30,408 nt of DNA from the IMG/VR virus record IMGVR_UViG_3300030294_000566, positions 1-30,408 of that record, one strand, 5' to 3'. The notes beneath the pieces were generated by a model. That model ran no database searches. It saw only the letters and a program-made list of their open reading frames with translations, and was not told the origin of the DNA. Below are positions 1 to 6,259 of this stretch, one piece after another (position 1 is the first letter of the stretch; the number at the start of each line of letters is the position of its first letter). Source of the DNA: a virus. A program made the position numbers and the translations under genes.

Positions 1-495
1 ATTATATTGTCCGTCATCTCCATTGTAACATTCAAATGCAACACAATCAAAATCAAAATCTTTCATTATTGAATATACTTTTTCTCCTAATTTTTTAGGT
101 ACACATTGTTCTATTTTCAAAAATTTAAATAATCTAAGTAATTTTTCATGTAAATTAACATTATCATAATCAGATCCGTCATATTTTTTTCTTGATTTTG
201 AACTGGCATATCCATTATCAAAATATTGCATATGTCCGCCATTACAAACTTGTCCATTATAACTACCAAGAAGAATACAAAAATAAGGTAATAATCCAAA
301 TTTCGTTTTTATAATTTCTAAAAAATTATCATATCCAATTTTTGGTGTGAAATGTTTATATGAAACATCTATTATACCAGAAAACACATCGCCTTCAGAA
401 AAAAACTTATTCTTTAACAATAGATTTTTTAATTCGTTTTCATTTTCGAATAAAATAGTAAAATCATTATCTTCATACATTTTAACATGTTTCAT
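1..495 (-). CDS. DMP19/DUF4375-like protein, cut by left edge
   Basis: The reading frame starts at the ATG complementary to 493-495 and is open to base 1, giving 165 codons with the C-terminus missing. The start lies 1 nt after the stop of the upstream minus-strand gene, so it is the last visible gene of a minus-strand operon. Residues 85-92 read NGGHMQYF, preceded by NGQVC and followed by DNGY. This resembles the NGGFxQYF core of DMP19 (DUF4375) proteins, a family of unclear function that includes a proposed DNA-mimic protein. The N-terminus MKHVKMYED loosely resembles the M-x-x-x-K-x-F-E start of its neighbours. The family call rests on that one motif. The alternative is an unrelated small phage protein. 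Confidence 0.65.
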   Translation of the reverse strand, partial: MKHVKMYEDNDFTILFENENELKNLLLKNKFFSEGDVFSGIIDVSYKHFTPKIGYDNFLEIIKTKFGLLPYFCILLGSYNGQVCNGGHMQYFDNGYASSKSRKKYDGSDYDNVNLHEKLLRLFKFLKIEQCVPKKLGEKVYSIMKDFDFDCVAFECYNGDDGQYN

Positions 496-496
496 A

Positions 497-1006
497 TTAT
501 AAATTAAATTTTTTAACTGAATTATCAAATTCTTCTTTTTTCAAATAATCTTTATATTGTTCTGGATATTTAATAGCTATTCTATTAATATCATAATCAG
601 TCAAAAAATCAAAAGGTTTATGCCCTTGTATATTTTTACAATATAATGACGATCCAGCAGATAATAATACAAACATTGATGCTAAGTCACTATTTATTGC
701 TGACCTCATCAACGGAGTATCACCGTTATCATTTTTAGCTTCTAAATTAGCACCAACTTCTATAAGTTTATAAATTAAGTCATGATAGCATAAAGTAGCA
801 GCATAAGTCAAAGGAGTCTGTCCATTTTTAGATTTAATATTTGGATATGCTCCTTTATCCAATAAATTTATCATTTTTATTGCGGGCTCCATACTTCTTG
901 TATCTCGTGATTTTTCATCAACAATTTTCATTAATTCTGATGTTGCTTCAATTTTTCTAATCTCATCATCAGAATAATCTTCAAATATTTTAAAGTTGAT
1001 TATCAT
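497..1006 (-). CDS. Ankyrin-repeat protein with N-terminal FKIFE motif
   Basis: This 169-aa protein has about three ankyrin-type repeats in its middle and C-terminal part: NGQTPLTYAA at about residue 62, NGDTPLMRSAI at about 95, and QGHKPFDFL at about 128. Ankyrin repeats bind protein partners, and the partner here is unknown. It begins MIINFKIFEDY and ends VKKFNL; both ends are shared with the next two genes on this strand. The start overlaps the stop of the 1003-1314 gene by 4 nt, so the two are translationally coupled. I-F-E at residues 7-9 fits the I/L-x-E site cut by T4-type prohead proteases, so an internal capsid protein is possible (inference). No enzymatic motif is seen. Confidence 0.85.
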   Translation of the reverse strand: MIINFKIFEDYSDDEIRKIEATSELMKIVDEKSRDTRSMEPAIKMINLLDKGAYPNIKSKNGQTPLTYAATLCYHDLIYKLIEVGANLEAKNDNGDTPLMRSAINSDLASMFVLLSAGSSLYCKNIQGHKPFDFLTDYDINRIAIKYPEQYKDYLKKEEFDNSVKKFNL

Positions 1007-1314
1007 AAATTGAATTTATTTGTTTTAATTATATATTCCAATTCTTCTTTATTTTTTGACCAATATTTTATTTCATCTAATGTCATATTTCTTTCACCGT
1101 TTGAAAAATATACACCTAAATCTTTTGGTGTATCTTCATAATATATAGCATAATGATATTCAATGTCATAATTATACTTAATATATTTACCTATATTATT
1201 TGAGGTAAAATACGTAACCTCAGACGTAGAATCATCTTCATTACATATCACAAAATCTCCAATTTCTGGTTTACCTACATTAATTGTTTCAAATAGTTTA
1301 AAGTTAGTTATCAT
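1003..1314 (-). CDS. Small protein with FKLFE N-terminus and GDxVxC domain
   Basis: This 103-aa protein starts MITNFKLFET and ends KTNKFNL. The body has IGDFVICNEDD near residue 18 and NIGKYIKY near residue 40, a pattern like the small beta-rich GDKxYC proteins encoded at 5717-6259 and 14400-14877. It may therefore be an SH3-like fold joined to the shared N-terminal motif. The first 27 bases of the gene are identical to the first 27 of the neighbouring gene at 1311-1676. It overlaps the genes on both sides by 4 nt. Function is not recognised. L-F-E at residues 7-9 could be a prohead-protease site. Confidence 0.82.
   Translation of the reverse strand: MITNFKLFETINVGKPEIGDFVICNEDDSTSEVTYFTSNNIGKYIKYNYDIEYHYAIYYEDTPKDLGVYFSNGERNMTLDEIKYWSKNKEELEYIIKTNKFNL
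1288..1314 (-). repeat. 27-bp identical gene-start repeat, copy 1
   Basis: The 27 bases encoding MITNFKLFE at the start of the 1003-1314 gene are identical base for base to 1650-1676. A third, diverged copy (MIINFKIFE) starts the 497-1006 gene. Synonymous positions are identical too, which points to recent duplication or gene conversion rather than protein-level constraint alone. Confidence 0.9.
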
Positions 1315-1676
1315 ATATTAAATTTGGTAATATTTTTTTTAAATTCAATGTCATCATAGTATTTATGAATTTCTTCTGGAGTACATTCTAATTTACCCAT
1401 ATATATAGTATATTCATCACTTTCTGATGTTGGATACCAATACCATGTATATGAGTCTTCTTGTTCTGAATCTTTTACTAATGAAATAGTTTCAAAATTA
1501 GTATTAGTATCTTTAGTTGAAAACACTTTATTCTGACGAAGCCTTAACCAATCTTTAATTACTCTATCTGACATTCCAATTTTTTTCAATGACAAATAAA
1601 AATCTGGCATTTTTACTGGTATATTCCAAACTAATTTTTTATCATAATCTTCAAATAGTTTAAAGTTAGTTATCAT
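1311..1676 (-). CDS. Small protein with FKLFE N-terminus
   Basis: This 121-aa protein is the first gene of the leftward operon. It starts MITNFKLFEDYDKK and ends NITKFNI. The middle is polar and aromatic-rich (SYTWYWYPTSESDEY) and matches no family I know. Its TGA stop overlaps the ATG of the next gene, and the last codons (KFNI) coincide with the A/T-rich stretch just before that start. The tail may therefore partly reflect the neighbour's translation-initiation sequence. L-F-E at residues 7-9 is a possible protease site. Confidence 0.82.
   Translation of the reverse strand: MITNFKLFEDYDKKLVWNIPVKMPDFYLSLKKIGMSDRVIKDWLRLRQNKVFSTKDTNTNFETISLVKDSEQEDSYTWYWYPTSESDEYTIYMGKLECTPEEIHKYYDDIEFKKNITKFNI
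1650..1676 (-). repeat. 27-bp identical gene-start repeat, copy 2
   Basis: Identical to 1288-1314. It encodes MITNFKLFE at the start of the 1311-1676 gene. Confidence 0.9.
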
Positions 1677-1722
1677 GTAATTATATATAAAAAATATTTT
1701 TAGAAAATAAATATTAATATAT
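1677..1722. promoter_or_regulatory. Divergent intergenic region
   Basis: This 46-bp stretch, almost entirely A and T, separates the leftward 1311 operon from the rightward 1723 operon, so promoters for both directions should lie here or just inside the genes. I see no clear TTG/TAnnTTTG pair, and a phage-specific promoter type is possible. Confidence 0.4.
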
Positions 1723-2409
1723 ATGAATATGGAAAATTCTAACTTAACTAAGCAAGCGAAATCAGATATATTCTCTGAATTATATCCTATTATAAATTTT
1801 TATATAAATAAAGGTGCAACTCCTCAATCATTAAAAAAATATTACAGAAACTCAAAAAGGTTTAATGAAGTTTTAGAAGATATAAAAAACAAAGGTGCTA
1901 ATATAATAACAGATGATACTGAGTATAAGAATTTAGTGAGAAGCGTATTAAATGATATATTAGATGACTTAATAGCAAAAGATAAAGATGATGTATATAA
2001 AAATAAAAAACTAACACACATAAAAGAGTTTAATTCTTATGATTACAAAAATGAATCATTAGGATTAATAACATCTTTTGCAATTGGATTCTTTTTATAT
2101 AAATTTTTAAAATCAGTATTCATTTCTAATAATATCAAAAAAATAAGAAGCAAAACTTCAGAATTCAATAAATTATTAGTTTTAAATATACTAGATGAAT
2201 TAAAGAAATTAGATAAAATTCCAATAATAGACTTGAATGATAGATTTTTTATAAGATTTAGTTTAAATAACATAGATTTTAGTATTAGATTATTAAAAAA
2301 TGAAAAAATGTTAAATATTTCTTATACATCAAATGGAGGTGACACTAGTGGAGAACTTAAATTATCAGATGAACAATACAAAGATTTCCTAAAAATAATA
2401 AATAAATAA
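1723..2409 (+). CDS. Predicted single-span membrane protein, unknown function
   Basis: This 228-aa protein begins MNMENSNLTKQ. An alternative ATG two codons in (MENSN) is equally possible. Residues 1-110 are charged and helical. Around residues 113-135 there is one hydrophobic stretch (GLITSFAIGFFLYKFLKSVF) that reads as a transmembrane helix. Just before it lies LTHIKEFNSYDYKNESLG, which resembles the FK-x-FE motif at the N-termini of neighbouring small proteins. Residues 136-228 form a mixed, probably beta-containing domain. It is the first gene of a rightward cluster with very short spacers. Family not recognised. Confidence 0.8.
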   Translation: MNMENSNLTKQAKSDIFSELYPIINFYINKGATPQSLKKYYRNSKRFNEVLEDIKNKGANIITDDTEYKNLVRSVLNDILDDLIAKDKDDVYKNKKLTHIKEFNSYDYKNESLGLITSFAIGFFLYKFLKSVFISNNIKKIRSKTSEFNKLLVLNILDELKKLDKIPIIDLNDRFFIRFSLNNIDFSIRLLKNEKMLNISYTSNGGDTSGELKLSDEQYKDFLKIINK

Positions 2410-2410
2410 A

Positions 2411-2644
2411 ATGAAAAATGTTAGAGAATATAGTACAACAAATGAAAATATTACTCAGGAAGAAGAATATTCAATCAATGGCAGTGGATTATTCAACTGG
2501 AATTCTGATTTATCTAAAGAAGAAAAACTAAATATAATAAATTGGTTTAACAAATTGTCAACAAAAGAGAAAGAATATATAATGATACTTCGTGAAGAAG
2601 CACAGGCGGATGAAGCTGATAGTTATGCAGGTGAAGGTCTTTGA
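2411..2644 (+). CDS. Small acidic protein, unknown
   Basis: This 77-aa protein starts 1 nt after the previous stop. It begins MKNVREYSTTNENITQEEE and has a predicted helical core (LSKEEKLNIINWFNKLSTKE) and an acidic C-terminus ending in GEGL. It stops at a TGA. Membership of the tightly spaced rightward cluster supports it being real. No family recognised. Confidence 0.75.
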   Translation: MKNVREYSTTNENITQEEEYSINGSGLFNWNSDLSKEEKLNIINWFNKLSTKEKEYIMILREEAQADEADSYAGEGL

Positions 2645-2666
2645 TATAAAAAATAATTACACAAAA

Positions 2667-3203
2667 ATGATAAATGAAATAAATAGTATAAAAAAATTTA
2701 CAGAATGGTCTCCATTATATGAGTTTCAAATACCTAATGTAAAATTAGATGAATTTTTTTATAACATAAAATTAGCAACACCTAAATACACAAAAACTCT
2801 TGTTGATTATTTTAAAACATATGATCAATATATTGATTTAATGGACAAAAAGAAACATCAATATAAGATCAATGATATGTCAGGTGACATTTTAGGTACT
2901 GAAAAAGTAGTATTCAAATGTAGTATTTTTGATAAAGAAGATATTGAAAACATCAGAGAAAATTTAGTAACTTTTGCGTTATCAGAATTTTATTCAGATA
3001 TACCTGATTCATTAAATGTTTTTGGTATAATGATGAAACCATTGTCTTTTATTGATAAAGAAAAAGTCAAATATTCTTTTCAACAAACTATAACATTTGA
3101 TACAACATTAAATGTGATATCTACACTAGGTAATATGGTATATGACAATGAATTCAATGGTTATTATATTTGGACAGATAAAAAGAATAAATTAACAGAA
3201 TGA
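2667..3203 (+). CDS. Unknown 178-aa protein
   Basis: The frame is open from 2592, but I place the start at the ATG at 2667. That choice avoids a 53-nt overlap with the preceding gene and gives MINEINSIKKFTEWSP, in keeping with the F-x-E starts of its neighbours. The upstream extension (MKKHRRMKLIV) is the preceding gene read in another frame. The protein is mixed alpha/beta with no recognised catalytic motif. Its TGA stop overlaps the ATG of the next gene. Confidence 0.75.
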   Translation: MINEINSIKKFTEWSPLYEFQIPNVKLDEFFYNIKLATPKYTKTLVDYFKTYDQYIDLMDKKKHQYKINDMSGDILGTEKVVFKCSIFDKEDIENIRENLVTFALSEFYSDIPDSLNVFGIMMKPLSFIDKEKVKYSFQQTITFDTTLNVISTLGNMVYDNEFNGYYIWTDKKNKLTE

Positions 3204-3739
3204 TAATTAAAAGATTTATTCAGTTAAATGAAAGTACAATTCAGGAAGATAAATTATCTAAAATTGTAGATAGATATGATGAATTACTAGAATATACAAT
3301 TGAATATTTGAAAATATATGAGGAAATAGAAGATATAGTTAAAATAACTGATTTTTGGGATGGTAATATGATAGCATATACTGATAGCATAGAAAATGAA
3401 GAAGAATTTGAAATATCAAAAAATAGAATGATAGAATATAAGAAACATTTAAAGGAAAATGGAATAAATAATTATATAAAAATAATATCTGATAGAAATG
3501 ATACATTTGTATGGATCACTGAATATCTAAAATTTAATAATTTATGTAAAGATTCTGAATATGTTGATTTTTATACTTATACTGAAACTGGAAATGATGC
3601 ATTAGAAATAGGAATAACAGACAATGATGTATTCAATCGTAGCAGGGATTACACATTCAATAAAGATGAATATCAATTATTAATATATTTCATAAATGAC
3701 ATAGAATCTTATGACGCAACAAAAAAATTCAATATTTAA
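3200..3739 (+). CDS. Unknown 179-aa acidic protein with KFNI tail
   Basis: The protein begins MIIKRFIQLNESTIQED and ends ATKKFNI, so it shares the C-terminal tail of the leftward small genes and has an L-x-E (L-N-E) near residue 11 where they have L-F-E. The body is strongly acidic and helical with no recognised domain. It overlaps the previous gene by 4 nt and is followed after 2 nt by the next. It may belong to the same putative internal-protein set. Confidence 0.8.
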   Translation: MIIKRFIQLNESTIQEDKLSKIVDRYDELLEYTIEYLKIYEEIEDIVKITDFWDGNMIAYTDSIENEEEFEISKNRMIEYKKHLKENGINNYIKIISDRNDTFVWITEYLKFNNLCKDSEYVDFYTYTETGNDALEIGITDNDVFNRSRDYTFNKDEYQLLIYFINDIESYDATKKFNI

Positions 3740-3741
3740 CT

Positions 3742-3996
3742 ATGATAGAAAAAGATATGCAAATTAAAGAATTATATGATTTAAAACATATAAATGATAA
3801 TATTGAAAAAGGTTTTGATTATGAAGATGAATTAATGACAAAATCATTATCTAACTTAATGTTTCAAAATGAAACAACAAGCACATTTCTTGATAAACTT
3901 AAAAAATTATTAGTTTATACAATAGAATCTAACTTAATTGTACGTAATTTCTTCAATCCTACTGTTTCGAAATATTATAATAAACATAATAATTAA
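3742..3996 (+). CDS. Small helical protein, unknown
   Basis: This 84-aa, largely helical protein (MIEKDMQIKELYDL...) sits 2 nt after one gene and 2 nt before the next. No signal peptide, zinc site or known family is visible. Support comes from its place in the compact cluster. Confidence 0.7.
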   Translation: MIEKDMQIKELYDLKHINDNIEKGFDYEDELMTKSLSNLMFQNETTSTFLDKLKKLLVYTIESNLIVRNFFNPTVSKYYNKHNN

Positions 3997-3998
3997 AT

Positions 3999-4274
3999 AT
4001 GGAAATTAGAAAATTTGAAAAATTTGAAAATATAATTGACCCAGTTATATATGATCCTGAATATAAACTAATGAAAATTGATAAAAATGGAGATTCAGAA
4101 GAAATTGAACCTGATGCAAATCCATTTGATTTAGATGAAATTGTTAACTGTTATTTATGTATGAAAGGATATGACAATAATATGTGGATAAAAAAAGTAA
4201 CAGAAGAAATTGTAGACTTAAATGCAATACCTGAAATAAAAATACATCTATCATCAAAAAAATATAACTTATAA
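3999..4274 (+). CDS. Small protein with N-terminal F-E-K-F-E motif
   Basis: This 91-aa protein begins MEIRKFEKFENIID, a degenerate version of the FK-[LI]-FE start, and ends SSKKYNL, matching the KFNL tail of other genes here. The middle is acidic (DSEEIEPDANPFDLDE). It is the last gene before a 69-nt gap leading to the phosphatase-like gene. Function unknown. Confidence 0.75.
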   Translation: MEIRKFEKFENIIDPVIYDPEYKLMKIDKNGDSEEIEPDANPFDLDEIVNCYLCMKGYDNNMWIKKVTEEIVDLNAIPEIKIHLSSKKYNL

Positions 4275-4298
4275 TTTTTTTATTCAAAATATTATTTG

Positions 4299-4306
4299 TA
4301 TATTTG
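4299..4306 (+). promoter_or_regulatory. Possible -7 promoter box
   Basis: TATATTTG matches the Bacteroidota -7 consensus TAnnTTTG and lies 38 nt before the ATG at 4344. No TTG is seen 19-20 nt upstream, so this is a weak call. Confidence 0.35.
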
Positions 4307-4343
4307 TATTCATAATTATAATAACTCACTTAAAAGATATATA

Positions 4344-5198
4344 ATGAATACAAAAGTTGAAAATTCAAAACCTCAAAAGAAAAGTAAAATTAACGAAAAT
4401 ATATTCAAATATTATTCATTTGATATTGATGATAATTTACTGTATACAAACACAAAAATTATCATGGAACATTTAGTGAAAGATGAATGGATTGATGAAG
4501 AAGTAGATACCATAATGTTTTCTCAAGTTAGAAGTGCAGAAGGATGGAGATACAAACCAGGACAACTATCATTTTCAAATTTTAGAGATTGGGGCAAACT
4601 AAAAGATGAGACATTCATTGTTGATTTCAAAGATGCTGTAATGAATAAGAAATTTGCACCTTCTTGGACAACATTTCTTGAATGCATCATAAATGGTAAT
4701 ATATTCTCTATTGTAACATCGAGAGGACACTCACCAAAAAACATAAAGAAAGCTTTATATTGGCTTATATATGAATACGGGTTAGAAAATTTCAAAGATT
4801 TACAAATTGAAAATGTAGATAAAGATGTTGATTTTAAAACTCAAATGATTAATAATCTTTTGAAATACCACAAGATATTTGGTACTGAATCACATCAAGT
4901 AATTGATTACTATATTGAGTTATGTCCAATTTACACTGTTTCTTCTGATTATTTTATTGAAAAATATGGTATAATGTCAGTGGAAGATTCTAAAAAAGTT
5001 GCACTACAAGAATTTAATGTATTAGTTAATAAGTATGCAAACAATTTAGGTATAAATGTTGAATATGGTTTCTCTGATGATGATCCTAAGTTTGTCAAGG
5101 CTGCAATGGATCAATTCTTAGAATTAAGATTATCAACTAAAAATGTAACATATTCTGTATTTGATACTGGAGATAGAAGTGTTAAGAAAGTTATGTAA
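4344..5198 (+). CDS. HAD-superfamily phosphatase-like protein
   Basis: I start this gene at the ATG at 4344 (284 aa). The frame extends upstream only through a TTG inside the probable promoter. HAD motif I is FDIDDNLLYTNT with Asp27 and Asp29 as nucleophile and acid/base. Motif II is the serine or threonine in IVTSRGHSPKN, and the motif IV acids are in GFSDDDPKFVKAA. HAD enzymes of this layout hydrolyse phosphate esters through an aspartyl-phosphate. Plausible substrates are a nucleotide or a nucleic-acid 3' phosphate, but the sequence does not decide. The C-terminus ends in VKKVM. The next gene starts 2 nt later. Confidence 0.8.
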   Translation: MNTKVENSKPQKKSKINENIFKYYSFDIDDNLLYTNTKIIMEHLVKDEWIDEEVDTIMFSQVRSAEGWRYKPGQLSFSNFRDWGKLKDETFIVDFKDAVMNKKFAPSWTTFLECIINGNIFSIVTSRGHSPKNIKKALYWLIYEYGLENFKDLQIENVDKDVDFKTQMINNLLKYHKIFGTESHQVIDYYIELCPIYTVSSDYFIEKYGIMSVEDSKKVALQEFNVLVNKYANNLGINVEYGFSDDDPKFVKAAMDQFLELRLSTKNVTYSVFDTGDRSVKKVM

Positions 5199-5200
5199 TT

Positions 5201-5431
5201 ATGATATTGACAAATAAAGATAGAATTAAGTGGATTTCTGAAAATTTCAGTAGATACAAGAATATATCTGATGAATTTAATATATCTAATGAAGACATAA
5301 CGTTCTTAGATAAATTTGAATCTATCTACAATAAATTACACTCAAAGGAAATTAAAGAGTTTTATGAAAATTTCCCATTAGCTCATAGAGGAAGAACACA
5401 CAGAGAAATAAATAAATCATTGAATACATAA
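5201..5431 (+). CDS. Small unknown protein
   Basis: This 76-aa, mostly helical protein ends basic (LAHRGRTHREINKSLNT). It starts 2 nt after the HAD gene stop, so it is probably co-transcribed, and is followed directly by a strong terminator. No family recognised. Confidence 0.75.
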   Translation: MILTNKDRIKWISENFSRYKNISDEFNISNEDITFLDKFESIYNKLHSKEIKEFYENFPLAHRGRTHREINKSLNT

Positions 5432-5432
5432 C

Positions 5433-5466
5433 AAAAAAAACCAACATTATTAATGTTGGTTTTTTT
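5433..5466. terminator. Bidirectional intrinsic terminator
   Basis: The stem ACCAACATT (5440-5448) pairs with AATGTTGGT (5452-5460) across a 3-nt loop, flanked by A-run and T-run. It ends the rightward 1723-5431 cluster and can also terminate leftward transcripts of the small gene at 5486-5626. Confidence 0.9.
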
Positions 5467-5485
5467 ATATAAACTAATATTCAAA

Positions 5486-5626
5486 TTAGTTTTTGCTGTA
5501 AAATTCTCCCATTGTGATCAATTGAAAGCACTGAGTAGGTGTAATACCATTTTTCTCTGCATATTCAGCAATGTTCGATCCAGTAGAAATGTAGACATTG
5601 TAAAAAGAAATTAATTGTTCATTCAT
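5486..5626 (-). CDS. 46-aa small protein, unknown
   Basis: The protein begins MNEQLISFYNVYIS, contains AEYAEKNGITPTQCF, and ends EFYSKN. The segment around residues 17-37 looks like a small helix-turn-helix-type fold, but that is a weak inference. A well-formed promoter (TTTTG, 19 nt, TACCTTTG on the minus strand) lies about 40 nt upstream, and a terminator (5433-5466) lies just downstream. It therefore appears to be a single-gene transcription unit. Confidence 0.7.
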   Translation of the reverse strand: MNEQLISFYNVYISTGSNIAEYAEKNGITPTQCFQLITMGEFYSKN

Positions 5627-5664
5627 TTTTTTAATTTTTAGATTGTTTTATAATTAATTGAATA

Positions 5665-5696
5665 CAAAGGTACATAAAAAAATCTGAACTACAAAA
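5665..5696 (-). promoter_or_regulatory. Bacteroidota-type promoter for the 46-aa gene
   Basis: Read on the minus strand, TTTTG (complement of 5692-5696) is followed by 19 nt and then TACCTTTG (complement of 5665-5672). The -33 element sits inside the loop of the adjacent terminator hairpin. Confidence 0.7.
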
Positions 5697-5713
5697 GTAA
5701 TTCAGATTTTTTT
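5676..5713. terminator. Intrinsic terminator of the infC-pepF operon
   Basis: AAAAAAATCTGAA (5676-5688) pairs with TTCAGATTTTTTT (5701-5713) around a 12-nt loop. On the minus strand it follows the stop of the last operon gene (5717) at once. Its loop carries the -33 box of the next promoter. Confidence 0.85.
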
Positions 5714-5716
5714 ATG

Positions 5717-5980
5717 TTAAATGTTATGTTCTATATCAAATAGTTTTATTTTTCTCTCTTCCTTTATATTAATTAACCGAAACCAATTACGATATGATAG
5801 ATTATTTCTATCTACATATATAGTAAAACTAATAATTCTATCAACATCATCATGAATTAAAATTTTACCATAAGAATTATCTGTTTTAACTTCAATAATT
5901 TCATATATTTTGTGAATAGATAAATTTACTATACCGATATCATTGCGTTCACAATACAATTTATCTCCTGACCTCATCAT
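5717..5980 (-). CDS. Small GDKxYC-type protein (paralogue 1)
   Basis: This 87-aa protein begins MMRSGDKLYCERND, has a central HKIYEIIEV, then YRNWFRL and a basic C-terminal stretch ERKIKLFDI. It aligns by eye with the 5984-6259 product: GDKLYC, GK-x-YTV, SYKNWF, YRK-x-KL. Weaker matches are at 14400-14639 and 14641-14877. The pattern suggests a small beta-barrel (SH3- or KOW-like). The ligand is unknown. It is the last gene of the infC operon, 3 nt after its paralogue. Confidence 0.8.
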   Translation of the reverse strand: MMRSGDKLYCERNDIGIVNLSIHKIYEIIEVKTDNSYGKILIHDDVDRIISFTIYVDRNNLSYRNWFRLINIKEERKIKLFDIEHNI

Positions 5981-5983
5981 CTA

Positions 5984-6259
5984 TTAATATTGAACATTAT
6001 ATTCTATTTTTAATAATTTATTTTTTCTATATTCATTATTTTCTATGAACCAGTTTTTATATGATAATTCATTTTCATCTTGATCTATTGAGAAAAAAAT
6101 ATTTTCATCTTCGTCATCTTTTATAGTTAACCGACTATTGGTACTTATAATATGACCATATTCACGAATATCTGATACTGTGTACAACTTTCCTTCAGTT
6201 AGTTTTATCAAACTATAACTATTATCATGACAATATAATTTATCACCAACTTTTATCAT
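5984..6259 (-). CDS. Small GDKxYC-type protein (paralogue 2)
   Basis: This 91-aa protein begins MIKVGDKLYCHDNSYSL, has GKLYTVSDI near residue 23 and SYKNWFIENNEYRKNKLLKI near the end. It is clearly related to the product of 5717-5980, so the two arose by tandem duplication. Its ATG overlaps the TGA of pepF by 4 nt, which couples their translation. Function unknown. Confidence 0.82.
   Translation of the reverse strand: MIKVGDKLYCHDNSYSLIKLTEGKLYTVSDIREYGHIISTNSRLTIKDDEDENIFFSIDQDENELSYKNWFIENNEYRKNKLLKIEYNVQY

Noticed and set aside
117-299. Minus-strand 60-codon frame at the left edge
   Set aside because: It is another frame of the longer DMP19-like gene, which carries a recognisable motif.
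4144-4329. Minus-strand 61-codon frame rich in Tyr, Ile and Leu
   Set aside because: It covers the end of one plus-strand gene and the leader of another. Its composition is what A/T-rich antisense sequence gives by chance.
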